Below, piece after piece: positions 9,167 to 15,945 of a DNA stretch of 16,505 nt; positions within the stretch are counted from its first letter, which is position 1; each line of letters begins with the position of its first letter. The notes under the pieces are model-generated. The model searched no databases, was not told the DNA's origin, and was given only the letters and a program-made list of their open reading frames with translations. The stretch is from DASXMX01 sp036794395 (lineage in GTDB: Bacteria > Planctomycetota > Phycisphaerae > Tepidisphaerales > Tepidisphaeraceae), in contig DAIRGS010000161.1 of the NCBI GenBank assembly GCA_036794395.1, forward strand, positions 1 to 16,505. Reading direction: 5' to 3'. A program made the translations under genes and the position numbers.

Positions 9167-9198
9167 ACCTCTATTGCGCCCAAACTGTCCGCATCCCC

Positions 9199-9275
9199 TC
9201 TTGCTCCCTCTCCCTCCGGGAGAAGCGAGCGGAACTTGCGACTGCCCGCGAGCGGGCCGGGGTGAGGGCGAGTGC
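9199..9275. repeat. Palindromic intergenic element of the CCCTCTCC...GGTGAGGG type
   Basis: The element starts with ctccctctccctccgggag and ends with gggccggggtgagggcgag, a pattern familiar from dispersed intergenic repeats in many GC-rich bacteria. It contains two small hairpins: TCTCCC (9209-9214) with GGGAGA (9218-9223), and GCCCG (9244-9248) with CGGGC (9253-9257) around a CGAG loop. About 30 bp between them look like an insertion into the usual shorter form. It begins 33 bp after the giant gene's stop and could act as its transcript end, though there is no T-run. Confidence 0.65.
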
Positions 9276-9379
9276 CAGGCGCCATTCCTACCGCGCTGAG
9301 ATGCGCAACAAAACTGAACCGACAAACCTTCCAGACCGCACGAATTCCATCAGCCACCCCGAGCTCAGTTCCTTCCTGT

Positions 9380-9515
9380 TTTCATCTGCGGCCATCTGCG
9401 TCATCTGCGGCTAAAACGCATTTCATCCGCGAAAATCCGCACGACCCGCCGTTAAATCCTTCTCGTATTTCCCATATTCTCCGTGCCCTCCGTGCCTCCG
9501 CGGTGAATCCTCTTT
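9380..9515. repeat. Periodic intergenic repeat cluster 2
   Basis: Same family as cluster 1 at 25-245, in the same orientation, but with CGTG/TGCG cores where the first has TGTG. Units tcatctgcgg occur at 9382-9391 and 9401-9410 with a 9-bp ccatctgcg between them. Two perfect 9-bp ctccgtgcc units lie at 9479-9496, followed by tccgcggtgaatcc, which parallels ctctgtggttaatc in cluster 1. Like cluster 1 it ends at the 3' end of a minus-strand gene (the DUF1080 stop is at 9526). The 9276-9379 stretch before it holds nothing I recognise. Confidence 0.75.
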
Positions 9516-9525
9516 CTTCAAGACC

Positions 9526-10332
9526 TCACTCCCCCGAAGGATTCGACACCGCCACCTCCGCCCCCAACTTCCGTATCCAAATCTGCCGGTACCTCACCTT
9601 ATTCCCATGGTCCTGAATCTGTAATTTCCCCTCCGGCTTAAAATAGTCATAACGCGGCTCATGCCCATGCGCCGTCGTCCCGGTCAACTGCACCGAATCC
9701 TGAACCACCACCCCATTCTGAAACACCGTAAACCTTCCGGCCTTTGTCAAATGCTTCTGCTCGTCAAACCTGGGCGCTCGAAACACAATATCATAAGTTT
9801 GAAACTCCCCCGGCGGCCGACACACGTTCACCAACGGCGGATACTGCCCATACAACGCCCCGCACTGCCCATCGGCATACGTCTCATCCTTGTAGCTGTC
9901 CAAAACCTGAATCTCATACCGCCCGAAAAACAAAATCCCGCTGTTCCCCCGCCCCTGGCTCGTCCCCGTGGCCGGCGTCGGCTCCGCCCACTCCACGTGC
10001 AACTGGCAATCCCCAAACTCCTCCTTCGTTTCGATGCCTCCACCGTTGGGCATGTAAATCCCATTGTCAAAAATCCACTTCCCACCAGTGAAATTCTTCG
10101 TCAAATCCTCCGCCCCATTCCCCAACAAAACAATCGCATCCGAAGGCGGCACCGAGGCCCGCTCCGCCGTATTAAACATCCCGGGCGTCACCACCTCAGG
10201 CCGCGGCCGCGACATATCATGCACCTTCCACCGCTTCTCAATCTGCTCCGCCCCAAACACCACCGCCCCACCCAGGGCAACACCGACAACACCAATACCG
10301 ATCACGTTCACCCATCCGCAGAATGCTCGCAT
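9526..10332 (-). CDS. Exported DUF1080 (3-keto-disaccharide hydrolase family) protein
   Basis: 268 residues. The family (Pfam DUF1080, now named 3-keto-disaccharide hydrolase) has a jelly-roll fold and is greatly expanded in planctomycetes; some members cleave 3-keto glycosides. Residues 1-28 form a signal peptide: short basic start, a hydrophobic core VNVIGIGVVGVALGGAVVF, then GA before EQIEKRW. Family signatures are GRGNSGILFFGRYEIQVLDS at 127-146 and QDHGNKVRYRQIWIRKL near 240-256. The reading frame is open 14 codons further upstream to 10374, but ATG 10332-10330 is chosen because AAGGAG (complement of 10339-10344) lies 6 nt before it and the signal peptide then starts cleanly. It is divergent from the glycerate kinase gene. 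The substrate cannot be read from the sequence, and no oxidoreductase partner that would make the 3-keto sugar is in the window. Confidence 0.9.
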   Translation of the reverse strand: MRAFCGWVNVIGIGVVGVALGGAVVFGAEQIEKRWKVHDMSRPRPEVVTPGMFNTAERASVPPSDAIVLLGNGAEDLTKNFTGGKWIFDNGIYMPNGGGIETKEEFGDCQLHVEWAEPTPATGTSQGRGNSGILFFGRYEIQVLDSYKDETYADGQCGALYGQYPPLVNVCRPPGEFQTYDIVFRAPRFDEQKHLTKAGRFTVFQNGVVVQDSVQLTGTTAHGHEPRYDYFKPEGKLQIQDHGNKVRYRQIWIRKLGAEVAVSNPSGE

Positions 10333-10701
10333 GTGAGTCTCCTTCCGTAAGTGTTGAGGCAGATCATTCTTCATGGCTTCGCAGAATCACGCTCCCACCC
10401 ACAATTTCATCTCAAGCACGTCGCCCCGAATAGCCACACCCCACCCAGAACAACCCCCCACGCCGGGGCATAGCTGTACTCAGCGCCGCCCCGGATCCTC
10501 CCAGCGCCGCCATTTCTCTCCCGGGACTTCGCACCAATACCATCGTGTCCACCACCACTCTACCCAGTTCGCGCCGAATCACGCGCAGTCATCTCGTCGG
10601 CCTACTCCCCTGCCGAACATTCCAATCCCTCCTCATCCCCTCAAATTACACCTCCCCACGATATTCCGTTGGCCGCCCCCCATGATTAACCTGATGAACA
10701 G
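10333..10701. other. Intergenic region between the divergent DUF1080 and glycerate kinase genes
   Basis: It holds the DUF1080 ribosome binding site at its left edge and one copy of a hairpin repeat (10452-10526). The plus strand is extremely rich in C and A. Open frames cross it, but their protein-like content is low-complexity Pro/His/Ser/Thr and fits no gene. I see no convincing sigma70-type promoter for either flanking gene. Confidence 0.7.
10452..10526. repeat. Dispersed hairpin repeat, copy 1
   Basis: A C-rich lead-in, then a 7-bp stem CCGGGGC (10463-10469) / GCCCCGG (10488-10494) around an 18-nt loop (atagctgtactcagcgcc), then a tail resembling GCCATT-N7-GGGA. It aligns with copy 2 at 15578-15651 in the same orientation, with the same stem and loop lengths. 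The stem differs by a compensatory G-C to C-G swap, which supports a real paired structure. Confidence 0.8.
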
Positions 10702-10705
10702 ATGA
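10682..10705 (+). other. Possible 7-codon leader frame overlapping the glycerate kinase start
   Basis: ATG ATT AAC CTG ATG AAC AGA TGA encodes MINLMNR, and its stop overlaps the glycerate kinase ATG as ATGA (10702-10705). The kinase has no Shine-Dalgarno sequence of its own, so termination-reinitiation is conceivable. The mini-frame has no clear ribosome binding site either, so this is weak. Confidence 0.2.
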
Positions 10706-11838
10706 AAATCCTCCTCGCCCCCGACAAATTCAAAGGCTCCCTCACCGCCCCCCAAATCGCCCAATCCATGGCCGCCGCTATCCACCGCTTCAACCCCCAA
10801 ATCCAAATCGATCACTGCCCCATGGCCGACGGCGGCGAAGGCACCGTCGCCGCACTTGTCGCGGCCACGAACGGCCGTCTCATCACCCGCAGAGTCACCG
10901 GCCCCCTCCCCGAAATGAAAGTCGACGCCCCCTTCGGCGTCCTCGGCGACAACCAAACCGCCGTCATCGAAATGGCCGCCGCCTCTGGCCTCGCCCTCCT
11001 TCAACCCGAAGACCGCAACCCCCTCAACACCACCACCTTCGGCACCGGCGAACTCCTCATCGCCGCCGCCCGAATGGGAGTAAACCACATCATCCTCGGC
11101 ATCGGCGGCAGCGCCACCGTCGACGCCGGCATCGGCTGCGCCCAGGCCTGCGGACTCCCCGTCCTACTCGAAGATGGAGAACCCGTCTCCCCCACCGAGC
11201 CCCTGTGCGGCCGCGATCTCCCCTCCGTCGTCCTCATCAAACACGGACGCGGCTCACCCATCGATCACTGCCGCATCACCGTCGCCTGCGACGTCACCAA
11301 TCCCCTCTTCGGCCCCGACGGCGCAGCCGAGATCTTCGGCCCCCAGAAAGGCGCAACCCCCCAGCAAGTCCGCTGGCTAGACGACGCCCTCAAAAACCTC
11401 GCAACCCGCACCCACAAACTCCAGGCTGCCCTCACCCCCGGCGCAGGCGCCGCCGGCGGCCTCGGCTTCGGCATCCTCGCTTTCTTCAACAACTCATCTT
11501 TGCAAAGCGGCGCAAAAATCATGATCGAAGCCACCCACCTCCGCGCCCGCCTGCAAGGCGTCGATCTCTGCATCACCGGCGAAGGCCGCCTGGACGCTCA
11601 ATCGCTCTCCGGCAAAGCCCCAATTGCAGTCGCCCAGCTCTGCACAGAACTTGGCATCCCATGTGTCGCCATCGTCGGCTCCGCCTCCCCCGATATCGCC
11701 GCCTCCGCCCGAGACCATGGCCTCCAGCACCACCTCGAACTCCACACCCCACCCCTCCCCCTCGAAGAATCCATCTGCCGAGCCCCCGAACTCATCGAAG
11801 CCCGAACCCTCGAATTGCTGCAACGCTTCAACCCCTGA
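10702..11838 (+). CDS. glxK: Glycerate kinase (GarK/GlxK family)
   Basis: 378 residues, the normal family length. These enzymes use ATP to phosphorylate glycerate, generally to 2-phosphoglycerate, feeding glyoxylate or sugar-acid breakdown into lower glycolysis in the cytoplasm. Family motifs in order: MKILLAPDKFKGSLTA at the start, MADGGEGT (41-48), GIGGSATVDAG (133-143), CDVTNPL (196-202), GPQKG (213-217), GAGAAGGLG (247-255) and ITGEGRLDAQ (291-300). All are intact, so it is probably active. The start is fixed by the conserved N-terminal motif although no Shine-Dalgarno sequence precedes it. No glyoxylate carboligase, tartronate semialdehyde reductase or transporter gene is nearby, so it seems to stand alone. 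The paralogue names garK and glxK cannot be told apart from sequence alone, so the symbol is nominal. Confidence 0.95.
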   Translation: MKILLAPDKFKGSLTAPQIAQSMAAAIHRFNPQIQIDHCPMADGGEGTVAALVAATNGRLITRRVTGPLPEMKVDAPFGVLGDNQTAVIEMAAASGLALLQPEDRNPLNTTTFGTGELLIAAARMGVNHIILGIGGSATVDAGIGCAQACGLPVLLEDGEPVSPTEPLCGRDLPSVVLIKHGRGSPIDHCRITVACDVTNPLFGPDGAAEIFGPQKGATPQQVRWLDDALKNLATRTHKLQAALTPGAGAAGGLGFGILAFFNNSSLQSGAKIMIEATHLRARLQGVDLCITGEGRLDAQSLSGKAPIAVAQLCTELGIPCVAIVGSASPDIAASARDHGLQHHLELHTPPLPLEESICRAPELIEARTLELLQRFNP

Positions 11839-11906
11839 AGTGCCCAATGCCCTCTGAAGCCTTCGTAATCGCGCCATAAGGACTCGGGTCACGAATAATT
11901 GCGTAG

Positions 11907-11934
11907 TTGACTAAATATTGTCTTTTCGTAATAT
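11907..11934 (+). promoter_or_regulatory. Sigma70-type promoter for the secretin-Tat unit
   Basis: TTGACT (11907-11912), a 16-bp spacer and TAATAT (11929-11934), within an AT-rich patch that stands out from the GC-rich surroundings. The predicted start site is near 11941, leaving a leader of only about 14 nt before ATG 11955. The TTG at 11907 is in frame with the gene downstream, but is better read as the -35 box than as a start codon. Confidence 0.65.
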
Positions 11935-11954
11935 TGCCCCACAGAAAACCCCTT

Positions 11955-13703
11955 ATGGCTTGGAAACAAACCATCACCGTTCTTGAGACCGTTCTCATTT
12001 CTGTACTGTTTGGCTGTGCGCACCCGCCTGATGCCCCATCCGGTTCAGCCGATGCCGATGTCCTGGAGCGCAACGTCCGTTCCGCGCTCCCTCAACATCC
12101 CGCGACCGCTCGCGCTCAAATTGCCGAGGCACTACGTGGCCAGCCGCAGAACGGATACCTCCACCTGCTCAACGGCCTCACTTACCAACTCGAGCCCGGT
12201 TCACTTCAGTCATCCGCCCTGGCCAAGGTCGGATATGACGCCGCCGTTAAATTTGCTCCCAACCATTACTGGGCTCACTACCTCGACGGCTCCGTCGCAC
12301 TCGAATCCTCCAACTATCCCGAAGCCGCCGAGCATTTCAGCAGCGCAATCCTCGACGACCCCTCCCGCCCCCAGGCATTTCTCGGCCTGGCGGTCGCGGC
12401 CTACTTTGCCCGAGACCTCCCTCTCGCCCGAGCCGCCTCTGAACGCGCCCTCTCGCTCGCGCCCGAGAACCCCTGGGCTTGGCGCACTGCCGCCTACATC
12501 CTCGCCGCCGAAGGAGAGCAGGAAAAACTCGACGCCCTGCTGACCAGAGCCAACACAGTTCCCGCCGCCGCGCAGATTATTCAGCCGCACAAGCCGCGCT
12601 TGTCCCAACTTGTAAGAACGGCCGCACTTGTCGAGCTACAACAGGATGACAACCCATACAAACCCGTCCAGCCACAACCCTGGATGATCCCCCGCTCCTC
12701 GCAATCCGGAACCTCAGGATTTTCAAACTCCCCCGCACCATTCGCATCAGGCGCTGCCCCCGGCGCCTCTCCCTCGGGGATCAATCAGGTCATGGTCGAG
12801 GTAACCCTTCTCCTTAACCAATCCGAAGCTCAGAACAGCACCGGAATCAACCTTCTGGATGGCCTGGCCGTCCAGTTCGGCAGCGGATACACCACCACCG
12901 ATACCCGAAACACCGGCGCCGCCCACACGTTTCAACGCGTCCTCACCACCGACATCCATATCCCGCAGGTCACCTACAGCCTCAACCTCTTCAACACCCG
13001 CGAGGATTACTACCGCGTGCTCGCCCGGCCCTCGCTCGTTGCATACCTCAACCAGCCCAGCGAATTCTTCATCGGCCGCACCGTCACCATCGGTGTCAGC
13101 GGAATCAACATTGGCACGCTTCAGCCCATTGACGTGGGCATCTCCGTCAAGGTCTTGCCCAGTGAGATCACCGCTGAGAAAACGAGATTCAATATCCAGG
13201 TGCAGCGCTCTTTCGTCACCGACAACGTCGCCGGAACATTTCAACAGGCCCTCACAACATTCAAGCAGATTGTCTCGGCGACCGCCGAAGTCGACTTCGG
13301 CCAGACGCTCGTGCTCTCCGGGCTGTACGAAGGCGTCGACGTCGGCGCATTGTCCAAAACGCCCGGCCTCGGCGACGTGCCCGGTGCCGACGTCTTGTTC
13401 AACGCACGCACCCAGACCCAGCGCCGCGATGTGGCGCTGGTGCTGGTAACGCCGCGTCTGGTAGGGTCGATCCAGACCAATGAGCCGGAATTCCGCGGAG
13501 ATTCGCTCAAACGGCTACTGTCCGTTTGGACGGAACTCGTCGACCCCACCTGCAACATGGACGCAATCTTCTCGGCGATCGGTGAGCGCCACCGCCGTTC
13601 GAACCTCTTCAGGCCCAAACCCGGAGATGTGCGCGTCCCGCCAGTCTCGGATGCGCCCACGCTCAACGCTGTAATCGCCGAGACCGTCGCCCAACTCCGT
13701 TAA
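11955..13703 (+). CDS. TPR-secretin lipoprotein
   Basis: 582 residues. The N-terminus has a hydrophobic segment ending in VLFGC, a plausible lipobox with Cys21, so an outer-membrane or periplasm-facing lipoprotein is likely (phenylalanine at -2 is not ideal). Residues 66-203 hold about four TPR-like helical repeats (for example YPEAAEHFSSAILDDPSRPQ). A Pro/Ser/Gly-rich linker (235-276) leads to a secretin domain at 277-505. Its canonical C-terminal signature is TPGLGDVPGADVLF (469-482), then RRDVALVLVTPRLV, matching the PGLGD-P-LF and TPR(I/L)V landmarks of type II/IV secretins. The usual N0/N1/N3 domains are not recognisable, so TPRs seem to take their place. The start is ATG 11955 because the frame upstream of it is promoter DNA; there is no strong Shine-Dalgarno sequence. 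The next gene begins 42 nt downstream, so the two probably form an operon. Whether it forms a pore cannot be read here. Confidence 0.85.
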   Translation: MAWKQTITVLETVLISVLFGCAHPPDAPSGSADADVLERNVRSALPQHPATARAQIAEALRGQPQNGYLHLLNGLTYQLEPGSLQSSALAKVGYDAAVKFAPNHYWAHYLDGSVALESSNYPEAAEHFSSAILDDPSRPQAFLGLAVAAYFARDLPLARAASERALSLAPENPWAWRTAAYILAAEGEQEKLDALLTRANTVPAAAQIIQPHKPRLSQLVRTAALVELQQDDNPYKPVQPQPWMIPRSSQSGTSGFSNSPAPFASGAAPGASPSGINQVMVEVTLLLNQSEAQNSTGINLLDGLAVQFGSGYTTTDTRNTGAAHTFQRVLTTDIHIPQVTYSLNLFNTREDYYRVLARPSLVAYLNQPSEFFIGRTVTIGVSGINIGTLQPIDVGISVKVLPSEITAEKTRFNIQVQRSFVTDNVAGTFQQALTTFKQIVSATAEVDFGQTLVLSGLYEGVDVGALSKTPGLGDVPGADVLFNARTQTQRRDVALVLVTPRLVGSIQTNEPEFRGDSLKRLLSVWTELVDPTCNMDAIFSAIGERHRRSNLFRPKPGDVRVPPVSDAPTLNAVIAETVAQLR

Positions 13704-13745
13704 TCCGCATTTACTCCCTTCAAGGGAAAGAAAGGAAGGAAGACA

Positions 13746-15278
13746 ATGGCAGACAACGAAAAACAGTTGGGGTGCTGTGGGGATCGGGCCGATTGGACAA
13801 CATCCTCCGATGGCCTTTCAAGACGGAACGTCCTCGGCGCCGCATCTGCCGCCGCGGGGATGTTTCTCCTCGGCCCCTGGGCCACCGAAGGACTTCTCGC
13901 GGCCGATTTCAAAATTCCCCCAGCCAGCTTTACCCCCAACGCCACTGGGGATGGCGTCGTCGGACCGTTTGGTGAGGTTCGCATTTTTAACGTCGGCGAC
14001 GGCGCACTGCCTGTCATCGTGAATGCTGCCGGCGGACTTGCCGAAATGAATCTCGCCGCACGTACGCCGTTCGTGCGCATCGGCACCGACGATACCGCGA
14101 TCATCCTCACCAGCGCCGGCATACAGTACGGCAAGGGAAAAGCCTTCCAGCCATGGACCACCGCCGCTTACAAAGAACTCATCGCGGCCTTGTCAAAGGA
14201 CCGCAAAAAAGCCCGCGGCGCCATACTCCTGCGCTCCTCTCTCTTCACCGCATACCCCGTTGCCGTCCAGCGCAAAAAGGCGAAGGTCGGCAAGAAAATG
14301 GCCGCGTCTTTGGCCAAACACGCGCCCAGCGCCGGAGCCAAGTCAACGCTTTGCTCAACCAGGACAGTCACCGAAACCGTCACCACCACCGTCACCCAAA
14401 CCGTGGACGTCATCAAGACCGCCGAGAAGCAATACCAGGAATGCTACGACAAAGTCGCGACCACCGACCCTTGCAAAGCCGCCGGGCCGTTGGCCGGCGT
14501 TTGCGCCGCCGCCGTCTGCGCAGCCACAACCTTCGTCGACATGGTCGTCGGATTCACTGAGATCGTTGTCGACACAACCGAAGACGTCGTGCATACCATC
14601 GTCTCGTGTGTCGTCTCTCCGCCGCCGCTCACCTGGCCCAATCCTTTTGACGTCAATGACCTCCAACTCAATCTCGCCGTCCCCCAGAAAAAGGTCGCCT
14701 TCGGTCAAAAGGACGTCGACGACGCGCTCAAGTTCCTCAAGTCGATCGCCGGCTTCCTCGGCCCCTTCGGCACCTGCATGCTCGAGGGTCAATGGAGTCT
14801 GGCACAGCTCGAAACCCAGCTGAACTTCGGCGGCGCAAACGTAGCTATCCCCTTCGGTGTCAAGTGCTGCATCAGCTCCACTTGCGCAACCCAGTTGTCG
14901 TTGGACGCCATCGCCGGCGAGTACGTCACCGCCGCCACCGCTGCTCTGGGCGCGCTGGCCGCCATGGTCCCGGAAGTCGCTGCCGCCCTCGCCCCCATCG
15001 GCATCGTGCCCGCACCCTTCGTCGTCACGGCCATCGCCGCGCTGCCCGAAGTGGTCATTGTCATCGCGGCAATCATTCTCGGAATGATCCTCGTCGTCCT
15101 GTACTGGGCCGGAGCCATCGCGGCACAACTGTTCGTCTATAAAACCTTCACCGACGCCCTCGCCGACGGCTTGGTCTGCATCGAGCACGCCTCCTTCGCA
15201 CTCGCACTACTCGCCCTGCTCCCCCTCCCCGGCGCCACCGTAGCCGCCGCCATGATCCCCCCGATCGTGACCGGATAG
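13746..15278 (+). CDS. Tat-exported cysteine-rich protein with hydrophobic C-terminus, unknown function
   Basis: 510 residues, no family recognised. The N-terminus has a 24-residue lead, then SRRNVLG (25-31, twin Arg 26-27), a hydrophobic stretch and LLAAD (50-54): a Tat signal with cleavage expected near residue 53. Export by Tat implies folding, or cofactor loading, before transport. Other features are a basic stretch at 151-184 (KDRKKAR, QRKKAKVGKK), a Thr/Val-rich stretch at 205-222, hydrophobic segments at 247-276, 394-420, 424-466 and 483-509, and 13 cysteines (10, 11, 203, 233, 243, 253, 258, 288, 344, 374, 375, 380, 478). The C-terminal third reads like two to four membrane helices, odd for a soluble Tat substrate. 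The ribosome binding site AGGAAGGA (13733-13740) lies 5 nt before ATG. It follows the secretin gene by 42 nt and is followed by a strong hairpin, so a shared transcript is likely. Confidence 0.8.
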   Translation: MADNEKQLGCCGDRADWTTSSDGLSRRNVLGAASAAAGMFLLGPWATEGLLAADFKIPPASFTPNATGDGVVGPFGEVRIFNVGDGALPVIVNAAGGLAEMNLAARTPFVRIGTDDTAIILTSAGIQYGKGKAFQPWTTAAYKELIAALSKDRKKARGAILLRSSLFTAYPVAVQRKKAKVGKKMAASLAKHAPSAGAKSTLCSTRTVTETVTTTVTQTVDVIKTAEKQYQECYDKVATTDPCKAAGPLAGVCAAAVCAATTFVDMVVGFTEIVVDTTEDVVHTIVSCVVSPPPLTWPNPFDVNDLQLNLAVPQKKVAFGQKDVDDALKFLKSIAGFLGPFGTCMLEGQWSLAQLETQLNFGGANVAIPFGVKCCISSTCATQLSLDAIAGEYVTAATAALGALAAMVPEVAAALAPIGIVPAPFVVTAIAALPEVVIVIAAIILGMILVVLYWAGAIAAQLFVYKTFTDALADGLVCIEHASFALALLALLPLPGATVAAAMIPPIVTG

Positions 15279-15316
15279 AATTCAAACACTACCACACCAC
15301 CAACCCATTCAACACT

Positions 15317-15344
15317 CAACCCCTTCCAATTCCGGAAGGGGTTG
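15317..15344. terminator. Strong 11-bp hairpin after the Tat-protein gene
   Basis: Perfect 11-bp stem CAACCCCTTCC (15317-15327) / GGAAGGGGTTG (15334-15344) with loop aattcc, extended after one mismatch by about 3 bp. It begins 39 nt after the stop codon. There is no T-run on either side, so it may be an RNA 3'-end stabiliser or a U-tract-less terminator rather than a textbook one. Confidence 0.7.
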
Positions 15345-15771
15345 TGTGCTGAACGTCACGGCACACCGCTCCGTTCGCGCTTTGGATCCACCTGAAGCGT
15401 TTTCGGAGTCGGCCGCGTTCCGTATCGTGATGATTCCACATTGGTTTGCGGCCGCTTTAGCTGGAACTCTTTCACTTGGTTCCATCCCCACGACCGAGCC
15501 AAACGCAACCTCCATCCCACCCGCCCCATTCTCCCCATAACCCATCCCGCCTCCAACACCCTCAACTCCCCCAACCCAACCCCACGCCGGGCCAGAGCTG
15601 TACCCAGCGCCGGCCCGGGTCCTCAACGCGCTGCCATTAACCTATTCGGGAATACACCCAGCCACCAAAATGCAAATGATCTCATTTCTCACCCCATTAA
15701 ATGTATTCCAATATGATAGGTTTGAATAGGAATCCGCAGGACATGTTAAGCTGATGGGGTAAACTGTATCG
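15345..15771. other. Intergenic region with hairpin repeat copy 2
   Basis: It holds the hairpin repeat (15578-15651), then an AT-rich patch (15655-15730) with no confident promoter. A minus-strand frame is open from about 15626 to 15309 but overlaps the hairpins and is low-complexity Gly-rich at its start; I do not call it a gene. Confidence 0.65.
15578..15651. repeat. Dispersed hairpin repeat, copy 2
   Basis: Stem CCGGGCC (15587-15593) / GGCCCGG (15612-15618) around an 18-nt loop (agagctgtacccagcgcc). It aligns with copy 1 (10452-10526) through the C-rich lead-in, stem, loop (GCTGTAC-CAGCGCC) and the tail GCCATT followed by CGGGA. Both copies are in the same orientation and flank the 5-kb block from glycerate kinase to the Tat-protein gene. 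Confidence 0.8.
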
Positions 15772-15945
15772 GTGCGCCACTGCCTTTTAACATTCGTTTC
15801 GGCCCTATCGCTGCTGCCGCTGTGCGTAATCTTCTGAGCACTTTGGGGAGCCGAGGGACACCTGTTGCTCTACCGCAACTTGCCGAATACGCCTGAGTGG
15901 AACTTCTGGGGATTTCGTACCGTCCATAATTCAGAATATGGCTAA
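15772..15945 (+). pseudogene. Degraded reading frame resembling a small planctomycete membrane protein
   Basis: From GTG 15772 one frame reads VRHCLLTFVSALSLLPLCVIF, then TGA (15835-15837), then continues in the same frame as ALWGAEGHLLLYRNLPNTPE and on to a TAA at 15943. A short basic start followed by TFVSALSLLPLCVI looks like the leader helix of the many small planctomycete membrane proteins that begin with an 'ALSLLLCV'-type segment and often end in a zinc ribbon. The following gene (15938) overlaps this frame's end in another frame and may be its displaced remainder. This is an inference from pattern; the stop could also mean there is no gene here. Confidence 0.35.

Noticed and set aside
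10373..10705. 110-codon plus-strand frame before glycerate kinase
   Set aside because: Low-complexity His/Pro/Ser/Thr sequence across the hairpin repeat; only its last seven codons are of possible regulatory interest.
13715..13727. TCCCTT-C-AAGGGA inverted repeat between the secretin and Tat-protein genes, considered as a terminator
   Set aside because: The single-base centre cannot form a hairpin loop without opening the stem, there is no T-run, and it adjoins the ribosome binding site of the next gene.
15309..15626. 105-codon minus-strand frame over the intergenic region after the Tat-protein gene
   Set aside because: It spans the terminator hairpin and hairpin repeat copy 2, starts inside the repeat and has a Gly-rich low-complexity N-terminus.
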